Shown here: one piece after another, positions 50,336 through 62,227 of the stretch
How the letters are laid out: every line of letters begins with the position of its first letter
How positions within the stretch are numbered: position 1 is the stretch's first letter
NCBI GenBank assembly: GCA_947650365.1
Contig: OX393553.1
Coordinates: 71,037,463-71,101,462, forward strand
Length of the DNA: 64,000 nucleotides
Source of the DNA: Chamaelirium japonicum
Lineage: Eukaryota > Streptophyta > Magnoliopsida > Liliales > Melanthiaceae
Reading direction: 5' to 3'
Program-made: the position numbers and the translations under genes
Notes under the pieces: generated by a model
What the model was told of the DNA's origin: nothing
What the model saw: only the letters and a program-made list of their open reading frames with translations
Database searches by the model: none

Positions 50336-51210
50336 GGGTGAATTAGTCCTAAATCCCCCCAAAGATTTTTATTTAAGCTAAAGGATACAATTTGTTAGGA
50401 TATTAACTAAAGTCCCTCCTGAAGGATATATGTTTGTACAACAAGTCCCTAATCGAAAATATTGATATACTTTTTTATATCCTTTGAATTACAAAACTAC
50501 CCCTCTAGCAAGAATATCCATTCGTCTCGAGTAAGAGTATTTATTAATTCGTCTTCAATATTAGTATCCATTAATTCGTTGGTTAATATGTACTATGTAT
50601 GTAGCGGTTTCTACAATGGTTTCACTATAGCTACTACAGTGAAAACACTATAGCAAGAGTATACATTTGTCTCCTAAAAGAGTATCTATCCACCAAGTGA
50701 CATTGTGCATGTAGCGATTGCTAGAGTGATTTCACTATAGCTACTACAATGAAATCACTGTAGCAAGAGTATACATTACTCATTCATTTTCAGCAAGAGC
50801 ATCCATTCGCCAGTCACTATAAATGTAGCACTTGGTACAGTAATTTCACAGTAGTTGCTATGGTAATTTTACTGTAATTCCATGCGGCTAATACTCTTAC
50901 CAAACTGAATTAATATTATTGCTATAGTGAAATTACTGTAGCAACAGTCAATTCGCTAAATAGATACTCTTACCAAATCAAATTGATACTCTTGTTACAA
51001 TGATTTCACTGTAGCAACCACTACATGCACAATGTCAACCAGCGAATGAATACTCTTGCTAAAGATGAATGGGTACTCTTATTGTAGCACATGAGGGGGT
51101 AATAAGGGTGAGGGACTTACTATAGCACGCGATGTTCAGGAGGGACTTGATGCAATATTGAAACATTGCATGTCCTTTAGCTAATATAGCATATACTAAA
51201 AGGACTTCAG
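50336..51210. repeat. inverted-repeat-rich element
   Basis: The outer parts (GCTAAAGGATACAATTTGTT / complement of ATTGCATGTCCTTTAGC, and AAGTCCCTCCTGAA in both arms) are inverted. The inner part repeats CACTGTAGCAAGAGTATACA-type words in both orientations. Probably a decayed foldback element. Non-coding. Confidence 0.55.
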
Positions 51211-51249
51211 GGTAAGTCTCCCAAAACAAAATGGGGTAATGTGCCTAAG

Positions 51250-51840
51250 GTCCCTGACAACAGATCAGTATAGTGATAAGGACTAACAACAATATGGTTT
51301 TGAACCAGGTCCTCCTGTTTGGAAAATATCAATTTTACCCTTAGTCCGTTGAAAAAATAACAATTTTACCTCTATATCTAACTGTACAATGAAATCATAT
51401 GAAAACTAACATTTCGATAATATATAGTAACATTTACTACAGTGATTTTAATGTAGCAAAAAAAATAAATTTTAAAAAATAAGATTGTGTAAAAAAAACA
51501 TTCTATAGTGAAATCACTATAGCAATTGTTACTCCTTTTTCTTTGAATTGTTACCTTTTGAAAAAAAATTTATGAAGATTTCTCAAAAAAAAAAATACTA
51601 CAGTGAATATTGAATTCGATAATAAAGAATAACAATTTCATATTGTTAATCTTTTACTGTTATGAAGAGAGTAACATTTGTGATTTTAGTATTAGGAACA
51701 ATTTTATCATTTAAAGTGAAGAAAAGTCAACAGAGGGACTTTCTCTAAAAACATCTTTTTCGGAGGGACCTGATGTAAAACCATCTTATTGTATTCTTTA
51801 CACTAAACTTATCTATTGTCAGTGACCTATCACCAAGTCC
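51250..51840. mobile_element. ~590-bp inverted-repeat element
   Basis: GGTCCCTGACAACAGATCAG at the left and the complement of the right end (GGTCACTGACAATAGATAAG) pair, continuing through ATATGGTTTTGAACCAGGTC / AGATGGTTTTACATCAGGTC. The core is AT-rich. It shares the CACTGTAGCA words with its left neighbour. Confidence 0.6.
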
Positions 51841-53160
51841 CTCAAAAAAATCTTATGTTCTACTTTTTGGATGTCTCATTTATTTGTTGATCGACCACTT
51901 GATCAATATATCTTAGTTCCATGTTTGATCTAGCTAGGGTCTTGAGTTTGGTTAGTTGAATGCAATCTTAGACATGTAATATCTCTATGATTATTTTGAT
52001 ATATTTCTTAATCTATGAGGCACATAAAATATTTTGATGCTTGCTCTGGGTTGGATTAATAAATATGAATATTTTGTGGCTGTGATTAGGTCTTTAAATT
52101 GATTATGATTCTTCATTAGACCTATAAATTTACATCACTCCTTCTAAGGGTTCTATGATTCCATATTTATCCACCCTATTCAAGGTTGTCTTTGTTAGAT
52201 ATTTAGAACTATGATCGATAGGACTGAAGCCTAGAGGGGAGAGGGTAGGTGGCAAGCTAATCAATTTTTTTATCTCAGTCATTAAAACTTCTCGCACGTA
52301 CATATGCGCAATCACACATTGATCCGCTCACAAAGATAACTCAACGACAAACATAGCATATTGCTTTATCAAATAGAGCAATATGAACACATCACCAAGA
52401 AAATCTCTTAATTCTCGCATATTCGATATATACTAATGAGAATAAGATCCTTTCAATATCAGAATCTTGCAAGCAGGATAAAGGTTCGGCAACTCGGGGA
52501 TTCACCTCCTTTGAGGTTTCACCCGACAAACCTAATTCTGAATAAAATTTAGATAAACAAATCCAAAATTATCACTTTATAAAAATAATATATATAGACA
52601 ATATATACGCATATACCATGTTGGACTTAAAATTCGAGCCCAAATTATATGAGGTCGGCTTGAGATTTTTTGAGTCCAAGCCTGACCAGCCTTCGCAAAA
52701 TGATAGAAGATACTTGTTTTTTTTAAATTTATTTTTTTAATAATTATTTCTCAAAAAATTTATACAGGATGTTTGATTTTTCGGAGGTAAAAAAAAAAAC
52801 AATAGTATACGCAACCAAAGACACCCAAAATTTAGAAGCCCACACGCAGTGGTGGACCCAAAATTTTGTCTCAGGGGGGCATAATTATTGAAAAGTAACT
52901 ACCCTTCCTTCGACTGCGCAGTAAAAGGCATGTTAGGATTTTACCTTGAGTGGAGGAGGATTTTGGTCCTCAGAGTCCTTTGAAAATTTGGGGCTATAAT
53001 TGGCAACTCGGTTGAGTTGCGCGGGTCATGAATAATAGAACTTATCCTCAGTTTTTTTTTTTTGAAAAATTTCATACATAACCCTAAAAACCATTAAACA
53101 TGCTTTGATTCCCACTTGATTCTTATTCACTAAGGGCAATGGGATGAACCCTATGGGATG
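51840..53160. other. AT-rich DNA, no recognised feature
   Basis: No supported gene. A block at 52620-52700 (TCGAGCCC...GAGGTCGGC...AAGCCTGACC) resembles decayed hAT subterminal text. Confidence 0.35.
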
Positions 53161-53164
53161 TCAC

Positions 53165-53480
53165 GTGCACGGGTGGTGGTTGGTGGTGGTTGGCAGTGGG
53201 TGGTGGTCGGTGGATAGCGGGGCCGGTCGTGGGTCACCAATATGGGTGGCAGCGGCAGGTGGTGGTCGATGGGACGGTGGTCGACGTGGGTGGTGGTCGG
53301 CGGCGACGGGTGGCCCATGTTGAAGTGGGGTGGTGGCCTGCGGCGACTGATGGCCCATGTGGCGATTGGTGGTTGGTGGCGGTATGGCGGTGGACATTGG
53401 CTGGCGTGGGGTTGTGGCTGACAAGACGGCGACTGGTGGCGGTGGGCGGTGACAGGTGGTGGTGGGCCTGGTGACATCCC
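53165..53480. repeat. GGTGG-rich low-complexity tract
   Basis: About 315 bases of TGGTGG/GGCGG words with imperfect larger units such as GGGTGGCCCATGTTGAAGTG / TGATGGCCCATGTGGCGATT. The proline/histidine-rich minus frames here arise from the repeat, not from a gene I can support. Confidence 0.75.
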
Positions 53481-53651
53481 CCTATTATGGGATATGCTTG
53501 TGGAGTTGTCTTGCCGTTGGTTCCTCAATTTATTCAAATACGATACTTGTTTCAAATGTCATACTGATTTACATCCGGCCAATGAGTAGCTTCGAGCATG
53601 GGCACCTCCACGTGAAGTTGGCAAGCAAAAGTTGGCTAGCATTGTTTTTTG

Positions 53652-53933
53652 GATAAATTATACTTTGCGCCGCCCCCCCCCCCCCCCCCCCCCCCCTTCT
53701 CTCTCTCTCTCTCTCAAAAACATTTAACCCTATAGATAAAAAACTACATTTTGCCCCCCTTCAATTCAGTTTTGTTCCAATAAAAATTAACAAATGAGGA
53801 AATCAAGTAGTTGACAAAAGGGGGTATTGTGCTAGCATTTCTAACTTTAGGGAGTGATTTGGAATAAAATAAACTACAAGGGGATTATATGTTTTTAAGC
53901 TAAACTTGAAGGGACAAAGTGTAACTTACCTTT
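53652..53933. mobile_element. ~280-bp inverted-repeat MITE with a C-run
   Basis: GGATAAATTATACTTTGCGCC at the left pairs weakly with the complement of the right end (AGGTAAGTTACACTTTGTCC). A run of about 26 C and a (CT)n tract are in the left arm. The opening GGATAAATTA is shared with the foldback at 61998. Confidence 0.45.
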
Positions 53934-54013
53934 ATTTTTTTTCAAAGGGCATCTTGATGTGATAAGTAATCCAATGTAACCAAAAAAAAAAAAGAAAGTA
54001 CCACCACACTCGC

Positions 54014-54803
54014 CCTGCTTCAGCATGATTTCCGACCATAATATTGTGTGCATTTACATACTCTTCATGGGACCACTTCCATTTTGCTCTTCTAGATCCA
54101 TGGAACGGGAGGGTGCCCATTTGTGGATTCTAATGGTTCCACCCATGATGAAATTGTTTTTATGACGGGTTTTGGCATGGAGCCCTTCCAACGACATCCC
54201 TCCTTCGGAGACGACTACGTTGAGGTTTTGTGGAGTGCCCGCGATGCCATGAGCTAGAGGAGGATACCCAAGGTTGTGCAGCGAGGTAGACTAGTTTGAT
54301 ACTGCTCGACAAAGTTTTTGGTTTGGGCGGAATGGGCTTTTCGATCGGATAGGGAAGTGGCTAGCGGGGCGTGGATCTTGACTTCGAATGTGGGCGAGCT
54401 GGTGGTGGCTGCAAGTTTGTTTGTTTGTCAAGTGGACTCCCCCCTTCTTGTGGAGTTATGGGTACTTCGAGGGGCTTTTGAGGAGTTTCCCAGGCAGGGA
54501 TATAGGAAGGTGGTCGTCATGATGGATGCTCTTCAAGCTCGCGATGCTCTGATTTTGGGGAAGTTTCGGTCAGTAGCATTAGGCCCTATAATTTTGGCCT
54601 GCCAAGAGCTGTGGCAGCAATTAACTTGACGAGGTGGAGGTCCATTGATTTCTTCGAAGGGCAGATTCAGCGGCCCATTGGCTGCCACAGAAGGTGAGGC
54701 TAACAGGTGAGGGTTTTTTTTGGGAACAATCATTCCCTTATGTACTTTTTGCCCTTGTAATGGAGGACCTCCAGGTCATTAAGTAATGACCCTTTTGATA
54801 TAA
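54014..54803 (+). pseudogene. 5'-truncated LINE with RNase H-like domain
   Basis: The RNase H-like region (RVT_3 type) runs from about 54318: GAWILTSNVGELVVAA, LLVELWVLRGAFEEFP, VVVMMDALQARDALI. It is followed by a 3' UTR and poly(A) at 54804. CACACTC flanks both sides (about 54006 and after the A-run) as a possible target duplication. The same domain recurs at 61650. Confidence 0.65.
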
Positions 54804-54809
54804 CAAAAA

Positions 54810-55590
54810 AAAAACATCACACTCCAAATTGAAAAATACTTGGTGCAACCCAAAACCTTTTATTTTTGAAAAATGCTGTTCAGCCCTTAAGGTTTTCACG
54901 ATTCCGCTCAGCCCGATTGATATGGCAACGTGCAACCGGTGGAGTAAAAGACTTAAATGTCACTCATGGGTTTCAGCCATCAATTGCACGCTGCTATGTC
55001 ATTCGGGCCGCCGAAATCGAAAAAACCTTCGGGCTAAGTAGCATTTCTTTTTATTTTTTCAGGCACCACCTGTTGAGTTATGGTTTACTTGCAAGGGGCC
55101 CTTATTGAGGGCCGGGTGTAAGCACCTACGACGACGACGAATAGTGTTTCTCATTGAGAGACTGCTTGCATTGATTGTACCTTTTATTGATTCTCGATTC
55201 ATGGTGGATTTCGATCGTTGTTGCTCGTAGTTTTTTTCGATTTTAATTTTTTTACGTAAATCGATGTCATGCTTGTGGTGTGTTTTTCTTATGTTGTTCT
55301 GTGAACAACTGAATTGCAAAGTGGTGCTCTAAATCTTCAACCCCTACTGGATCTTGGTTTGGATTAAAGAAAGGTTGGAGATGATCAACAACTGCTTCTC
55401 TCATTGGGCTTAATGAAGAAAGTAGTGGAGACACTGGATGTCGCATGGACAATCTGTAGTAGCTCTTTTGGATTGTAATGTGTATGTATATGTGTACTTA
55501 AAAGTTATGATGTGATGAAAGTTGATGAACATTTGATGTCAAAACCTATGGATTGTTGTCCATCTGATAAGTGAAAATGTTTCTATGAGA
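54810..55590. other. unassigned spacer
   Basis: No domain or inverted repeat that I can support. Small frames on both strands. Confidence 0.3.
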
Positions 55591-56072
55591 GATATGTTCA
55601 CCGCCAACTTCATACATGTGGAGTGGATCCGTCCTCTCCTCGGTGGAGCGGATCCCGATGGTTCGATGCGGCGACGAATGGATCAGCGGCAGATCGAGAT
55701 TTATCTACGGATCCTCATCTCAACTATAGGCACGGTGCTAGTGGTGGTCTTCCTTTGGCGCCGGTGTTTAATTGGTTTCTTTTTGTGGGTATTTATTTTC
55801 CTTTTCTGGGGCTTGTGCTTCTTGTCTTCCGTCTGGTGTTGCGAGGTATTGTGGGGGTTTTTGTTTTAGGGTTGTGCCTCCTGTCCGCTGGTGGCCGGGG
55901 TGAGATTATTGGTAATGGCGATGTGCCGTTCTATCTGCCTGGTGGCGGTGGTTGTTATTCCGCTGGGTACATGGCGGTCTTTGTTATAATGCTTGCGCCA
56001 GAATGTGACGCCTCTTTGGAGGTCCGGTGGGGATTGGCCTCCCCCTTCAATTAACCAAAAAAAAAAAAACTT
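55590..56072 (+). mobile_element. retroposon tail (LINE 3' UTR family), plus strand
   Basis: Ends AATGTGACGCCTCTTTGGAG...CAATTAACC, then a 12-base A-run. The same 3' block occurs at 61148 (AATGTGACGCATCTTTGGAG) and inverted at about 59411-59470. The frame upstream (55623-56054) has no known domain. Confidence 0.6.
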
Positions 56073-56373
56073 CGTACATGCATAAATGATGCGAAAATCA
56101 GATCGAGCCCCAATGGTCAAGTTACTACCTAAAACCTCTCGAGTGTTGTTGTTGGGTGGACGGCTCTGGTTTGCCTATTGGGTCGGGTTTAGCAGCTATC
56201 GGGTTAAGTTGAATAGGGTACAATCAAAAGGAACCCCCACAAATAAAGACTTAACATGATCATCTCATGACTCCTTAGGGATTTGGGGAATTGAGGGTAG
56301 ATTTTCTTTTGATTTTGGGGTTTGGAAGATGTTGCAGTTGACTATGGAGGGATCAGAGAAGGGTAGGGCTGGC

Positions 56374-56821
56374 AATTCTGGACCCGACACGAAGTTAGCG
56401 GGTCTGGGTCTGGGTTAAACGGGTTCGGGTTGTAAACGGGTAGACACGATAGACCCGTTTAATAAACGGGTCGGGTCAGGTTTTAGGGTCCGGACACGGT
56501 AGATCTTGGAAGACCCTTTTAAAATTCAACGGGTCGTGTCCGATCGGGTCTACCCGCAATCCAATACTGTAGTATGTAGTTCCAACGGGTCTTATCGGGT
56601 CAGGTCGGGTCGAGTCGGATTGGGTCAACTGAATAGACCAGTGTGGTAAATAGGTCTTATCGGGTCTACCCGTTTATAAATGGGTCGGGTACGGATATAG
56701 GATCTAGACATGATTAGTTAAACTGGTCAGGTCCGGGGCCGGGTCCGGGTCTATGGGTTTTGGACACGATCCGAAACTAGACATGACACGAAACCACCCG
56801 ACACGACCCATTGCCATCCCG
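56374..56821. mobile_element. hAT-like element, GGGTC-rich
   Basis: TAGGGCTGGCAATTC at the left and ATTGCCATCCC at the right are inverted, with the usual GGGTCTGGGTT/AACGGGTCGG interior. No target duplication could be recognised, so the right edge may have been altered by the following repeat. Confidence 0.65.
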
Positions 56822-56830
56822 GGTGATCTC

Positions 56831-57010
56831 AGCCAGTGTTTTAAAACTCGCCGAGTCGACTCGAAACTCGGCCGAGTCGACTCAACTCGGCTGAGTTTCG
56901 ATCCAACTCGGTCCAAAACTCGATTTAGTAACTACTCGGACCAAAACTCGAGTGACTCGGGCGAGTTGACTCGAGTTTTTGGGGTGTGTGACTCGGTTCG
57001 AGTCTTGATC
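56831..57010. repeat. CGAGTCGACTCG-rich tract
   Basis: Starts CAGTGTTTTAAAACTCGCC and repeats CTCGGCCGAGTCGACTC-like palindromic words. GAGTTTTCGAGTCGATTC recurs at 57257. It looks like the subterminal repeats of another hAT-type family. The far end is not resolved. Confidence 0.55.
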
Positions 57011-57690
57011 GTTGTATTTTTAGGGGTGAAATCGGGATCTGGTAGAACAATTTATGTTATGTAATGACATGTATTTGGTGATAAGCTTTAAGGTTATCAA
57101 GACTTGATAGATGTCCATTTTTAAATTTATTTTTATGCTTTAGTTACTTCATATTTATCATTTTTAAATGCAGTTATATATATTAATAATAATAAATATT
57201 AAAATTATATTATATTTTTTGACTTTTGGGTGTAACTATTCGACCGAATTTTGATCGAGTTTTCGAGTCGATTCTACTCGGGAAGGTGCCTTTAGGGGTT
57301 TTGTTTTCTGGCACAGGTGATACGTTCATGCATGGCGGTGGGGCCTTGCTTGGTGATGGACTGCCACGTCATATTATTGGGACGTTTTGTGGAGTCAACT
57401 GTTGTAGTTGGTGGTAACGTGCATCATATGTGGGGTGTATAAATAAAAATAATGTTGTAGTTGGTTTGTACCAAAGAAAAAAAAAAAAAAAAATTTGGGG
57501 TGAATGAAAACAGAAACATAGAAAACTCTTTTTGTTTGTCTTAGGAGCGGCTTTCCTCGAAGAAAGCCATACTCGCCACCATATGTCCTCAGCAGAATAA
57601 CCACGTAACAAGTTTGGTATAAGCGTCGGTCTTTCCTTCAATGGCTGATGGTACTAAGATTATCAAAGTTGGATGAGGTGTTGAGATAAC
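57011..57690. other. unassigned DNA, partly repeat-like
   Basis: AT-rich with an A-run at 57477-57492. No gene that I can support. Confidence 0.3.
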
Positions 57691-57699
57691 TCAAAGAAT

Positions 57700-58086
57700 T
57701 ATTGCGAGGGTCCTATGGGATCACTTCGAGAGCAAAGCAGGTCTCTCTTCGCACCCCATGACCCTTAGAGGGCTATGGACTTCTTGGAGGAGGAGGAGAA
57801 TTCCGGTGGCGATCCGGAAGCCATGGGACGTCTTGGTCATGGCGATTCTTTGGGTTATCTGGCTAGAGCAGAATAACAGAATTTTCAATGGTAAGTCGGT
57901 AGGGCAGGATAAGTTGCGGATTTCGGTGATCTCCTTTTTTCGTGCTTGGATAGTGCCTTGGAGAGATAAGCTTGGGACGGAGGCTACCATTTTTTGTAAC
58001 AACCTGCTTTCTTGATTGATTAATGATTTCTGGTTGGGGTCCGCCAAACTCTCCCTCCTTTAGGAGGGGTTCTTAAAAAAAAAAAA
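57700..58086 (+). mobile_element. 5'-truncated LINE tail with 12-bp target duplication
   Basis: AACTCAAAGAAT occurs at 57688-57699 and at 58087-58098, right after a poly(A) tail. The coding part (57758-58015) reads MAILWVIWLEQNNRIFNGKS, the end of the post-RT zinc-binding region. A clean example of target-primed insertion. Confidence 0.85.
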
Positions 58087-58098
58087 AACTCAAAGAAT

Positions 58099-58690
58099 CC
58101 TCGATATGATCTTGTCCTTACTGAAGTCGAAGAGCAATCTGTTGATCACTACAATAATTCATACCACTAGAGGAGGTAATGATCAAACCAGAACTCTTCG
58201 GTTAGATTTTCCTTGATTTGAAAATGGTGATCCTACGAGTCGGATATATCGACTGGACTGTGGAGCAATTCTTTGCTGATCACCAGACTCCTTAAGATGA
58301 ACGCCTTCTTCTAGCTTCTTTTCATTTAGAGGCCGGGGAATGCTCTGCAATGGTACCGGTGGATGGAAAGGTCTCGAGCCCTTGGGACATATTTGGTATT
58401 TTCTATATGAAATGTGGTGGTACTTGAAGAATAGTGTGGTGCAAATCCGGATATATTCAGCCATCTAATTTTCCATCATGATGTGGCACCTAATCACACT
58501 GTCCTTTTGTGTGCCAATCAGGCTCAGCGTGATAACACACCGTCGGGGCTCAGTGTAATGAACGACTGTGATCAAACGCCACATCAAAATCAATCCATCC
58601 GGGTGAAAACCCGGATGGATAAATAGAAATAGCATGCTCCCAAATCCCGTGTACAGTCCATGTCTTTCTTTTTTGTTGCTAAAAAAAAAA
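58099..58690. other. unassigned; ends in an A-run
   Basis: The A-run at 58681-58692 suggests another plus-strand retroposon tail, but no family feature was recognised. Confidence 0.3.
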
Positions 58691-58699
58691 AACCTCTTC

Positions 58700-59400
58700 A
58701 TTCACCTTTCAAAGTTCCTACTACTCTCTGGATACAATTTGATTGGTATTGAAACTACCAGAGCTAGAATTAGTAGCAATTCCGGGGGCGGGGATAGTTG
58801 AGAAGTTTGAGATCATAGTGAATAGCATTCTACAATAGTGTTGTGGATCTTCTATGGCGGGATCATAGATCCTTCCGACAAGAATATAATCAAATGTTAG
58901 GTTATCACATTTCAGGATTACAAACCCTAGCCGTCATCTCCTGACAGTTAGTACCAATCTTCACCAGCAACTTAAGACCATCTAGAATGACCAAGCCTTT
59001 GCTTCTAAAGGACTGAGTTGCGGGGTCAAAACACCTACATAGGAGATGAGCTTTGTCCTCGCCGTATGAACCTATAGTTTGCTAGTAGATGTATCAGTCC
59101 CAATCGCTGCATCAACATTAAGTTTGAGGAAAGGAGCATTTAGCGGAACCCATTTTCGGGGTGGCATGGGTCCTAGTTAATTCGGAGAGACCTCGGAGGA
59201 GATGCAGGTGGAAAGAAGCATTGATTTAATTAGCTACACATAAGACCCTACCCAGATTAGGGACCTTCGCATCAAATATTGCAGAGTTTCTTTCTTTCCA
59301 AATATACCATAAAATAGCTCCATGAGGAAACCAGAGTTATCTGCCCGTGATTTTTGCCAAAGAACCTCCACATTGGGTTAATCGGACCTCCGAGATGTCA
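58700..59400 (-). pseudogene. LINE RNase H-like region, minus strand
   Basis: On the minus strand a decayed frame gives LMVYLERKKLCN (end of the zinc-binding region) and then WVPLNAPFLKLNVDAAIGTD, the typical start of the plant LINE RNase H domain. Stops throughout. Confidence 0.6.
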
Positions 59401-59410
59401 AAGCAATCCT

Positions 59411-60200
59411 TTCTTTTTTTTTGGTTATTCAAAGGGGGAGGTCCCAATCGGACCTTAAAGAGGTGCAACATGCGGGCGTTACAGATGATGACAGCTCATC
59501 AGCTGCAAAAATAAACGGCCACCAACAGCGGGAGAGGCACCACATGCCGGCACTATAGGAGAGGACAACCAACCTGCTGGAAAGGAAAACCACCACTAGA
59601 GGGTGGGAGGGGGAGGCGCCACCATCAGCGCAAAACACAGTGAGGCCGGCCACTGGCGAAACCCTAAAACAACAAGAGGGAACAACAAACACAAAAAGAA
59701 ACTAGATCAAAACATGGCGACCCACTGCCAGCTAGCTCCAGCAGCTCAGCAAGACCAGATCGAAGTAGCAACTGCCACCGCACGCCGCCGCCACTATCTG
59801 CCAGGAGACCAGCTACCGTGCTGAGGAGGCGCCCTAAAAACCCACCAGCAGATAACCTCGATGCTTGGGTCAGATTCGACCTTCTCATAGCTTCTGGAGG
59901 GAAATCGAACCCCGACGCCGAGCGAGGGACTCAGCCAACCCGGAGGAGGGGGGGGGGGGGGGGGGGGGTTGAAGCCACGACTCCGGCACGACGAACACAA
60001 AAGCATCGGCCGTCGGAGGAGCCCCTATTCACAGGGGGAAAGGAAGGGGGACGGATCCCACCCACAGGCTACACGGAACCACCTTTCGGCCTCCCCGAAG
60101 CTGTTGGTGACGTCCAAGGAGGCCGAGAAAACGCCAGGGTGAGACCTTAACCCTAGGGGGAACAGGAATAGGAGGCGACACTCAGAGCTGGTTGTTCTAA
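59411..60200 (-). mobile_element. retroposon tail (LINE 3' UTR family), minus strand
   Basis: T-run at 59411-59420, then the complement of the CCCCCTTTGAATAACC-type 3' end seen at 56030. The upstream text (GCTTCGGGGAGGCCGAA, CCGATGCTTTTGTGTTCGTC in complement) is homologous to the plus-strand copy at about 60600-60730. A G-run of about 21 is at 59948-59968. Confidence 0.6.
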
Positions 60201-60204
60201 CTAT

Positions 60205-60400
60205 CTTGAAAGACACACCCCGAAAGTTGAAGAGGTGACCCAAACCAAATCGGTTCCACGAACGAAAACTTTACAAAGATTTGGTTGAGTCTCTCCACCC
60301 AATTAGGATCCAAGGAGGGAATAAATCTACTCAGATTATCTTTGAGAGGAAGGCATTGGGACTTGGCTTGCCAAAGAAATATTTGCAGATCCATTTCCAT
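60205..60400 (-). pseudogene. LINE zinc-binding-region fragment, minus strand
   Basis: DLQIFLWQAKSQCLPLKDNL is a hallmark of the post-RT region of plant LINEs. A short remnant next to the tail at 59411-60200, probably from a different copy. Confidence 0.6.
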
Positions 60401-60529
60401 TGGAACCGGTTTGAATGCTGTAGGAAATCAAAATTTTAAGCTTCGAAATGGTCGAACAATATTTGCTTGTAAGCCTATCGAAGGGAAAACTGCTCATGAT
60501 GCATCGGGTATTAGGGGCTCGAAGTGCAA

Positions 60530-61207
60530 CACCTTTTTTCCCCTTGTCCCCCCTAGGGTTAAGGTTTTGTCGCTCGATTTCTTGGCCTCCTCGGACACCA
60601 TAGGCGGCTCCGGGGAGGCCGGGACTTGGTTTCGAGCTGCTTGGGGGTTGGGATCTGGCTCCCCTTCCATTCATTTGAACATAGGGACTTTCTCAGGCGA
60701 CCGACGTTTTGTGCTCGTCGCGTCGGAGTCAAGCGGTTCTTCCTCTGCTTATTTGACAGCCCTCGTTCGGTATTGGGGTCTGATCCCTTGCCGGGTGTAA
60801 CTGGATGTGCGGATCTTGTCCTGGCGTGGCTCGTGAGGTTCTCCGTCGGCGGATGTCCAGTCACCTCCTCTGATCGTTGAGCAGCCCCCCGCTGCTTGAG
60901 GCGGCGGCAGCATTTCGACGACAGCTGGTGGTGGTCGCCGATTTTTGTGTTTTTTGTGTGTGGTTTCGCTGTTTCTTCCCTCTGTTCAGGGGTTTCTCGC
61001 CGGGTGTGGGTGGTTTGTCTCCACCAGTGAGCGGCTTTATTTTCCTTTTTTATTATGATTTTTTTTGTACAGACTCAAGTGGCGTCTTGGTTGTGCGCCA
61101 ATGGTGACGCTTCCCCCGCTTGATGGTGGTCTTGTTATGCTTCGCCAAAATGTGACGCATCTTTGGAGATCAGTTGGTGATCTCTCCTTTCAAAAAAAAA
61201 AAAAAAA
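60530..61207 (+). mobile_element. retroposon tail, plus strand, inverted relative of 59411-60200
   Basis: GGCTCCGGGGAGGCCGG and CGACGTTTTGTGCTCGTCGC match the complement of the minus copy. The 3' end GTGACGCATCTTTGGAGATC runs into a 15-base A-run at 61193-61207. Frames here carry no known domain. Confidence 0.6.
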
Positions 61208-61639
61208 GGAAACCTTCTCCGTTTGTAGTTTTGCACCAAATCAGTCTGTCATCTTCATCACCTAGAGGGAATCTGATGGAGTTGGTATGTTGTTGGATGG
61301 CTCATCAATCCTGCGTATGATCATTGCTTGATTGTTCCGATCATTGAAAGGTCGATCAATAATTTCCTTCACCGTCAGCTTCCGAACATAGCCGATTGTA
61401 AGATCAACCAGAGGGGGGATGCATAAGCCATCAATGGCTGGGACCCACGGGTCAGACGTAGAGCGTCATTTGATCAGAGGGAGAAAGATGGTGCGGTGGG
61501 ACCACATAGAGGAGAGACGGGTTGGGGCTAGCTCTAATACCATGTTACGAATCCCGTGCCCCCTCAAAACCGGTAATGAGAGGGAGGAGGTAACAATATA
61601 TAAAGATGTGGAACTCCCACCCCTTTACCGATGTGTGAT

Positions 61640-61994
61640 TATATTCTCAACAAAGACTATTCTAGAGGAGTTAGAGCATCGAGAGTGTAGCCCGGTGGTA
61701 GTGATGATGGATGCTGTTCAAGCTAGAGACATGCTGGTGCTTGGTAAGTATAACTCAGAAGAACTATGCCCTTTGTTGCTTTCGTGCCATTAGGTCTGGG
61801 ACCAGTGAGTGCGATAACCTCTCGGTGGGCACCCCGGTGTGCGAACTTGGCTGCCAATTGGCTTGCACAGGAAGCCAGGTAGTTGAGTCGCGAGGGTTAC
61901 TGGGATCATCGTCTTCCTTCTGTTGTGCAGCTCTTGGTGTTTGATGACTTTGCGGTCATCTCCAGATGATCACCCTCCCATGTACCAAAAAAAG
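61640..61994 (+). pseudogene. LINE RNase H end and 3' UTR
   Basis: VVVMMDAVQARDMLVLGKYN matches the domain at 54318-54629. Downstream, GCCAATTGGCTTGCAC is the usual 'ANWLA' end in another frame, followed by GTACCAAAAAAAGAG. Inactive. Confidence 0.65.
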
Positions 61995-61997
61995 AGA

Positions 61998-62227
61998 GGA
62001 TAAATTACGACCCCCTATAGTTTGACCGATTATCATCTACACCCGCTCATGTTTAAAACCCTACCAATGCCTCCCTATAGTTTGAAAAACCATACACACA
62101 GACTCCCTCTATAGGGGTTGCAAGTGATTTGTTTTTCAAATTATAAGGAAGCATTTGTAGGGTTTCAAACATAAGGGGGTGTAAGTGATAATCGGTCAAA
62201 TGACAGGGGTCTAGGTGTAATTTATCC
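61998..62227. mobile_element. 230-bp foldback MITE
   Basis: Arms of about 110 bases are inverted copies: GGATAAATTACGACC...TTTGACCGATTATCA at the left against GGATAAATTACACCTAGACC...TTTGACCGATTATCA in complement at the right. It sits precisely between a plus-strand LINE tail and a minus-strand LINE RT fragment. Confidence 0.75.

Noticed and set aside
53151-53555. Proline/histidine-rich minus frame
   Set aside because: Produced by the GGTGG low-complexity tract; no start context or conserved motif.
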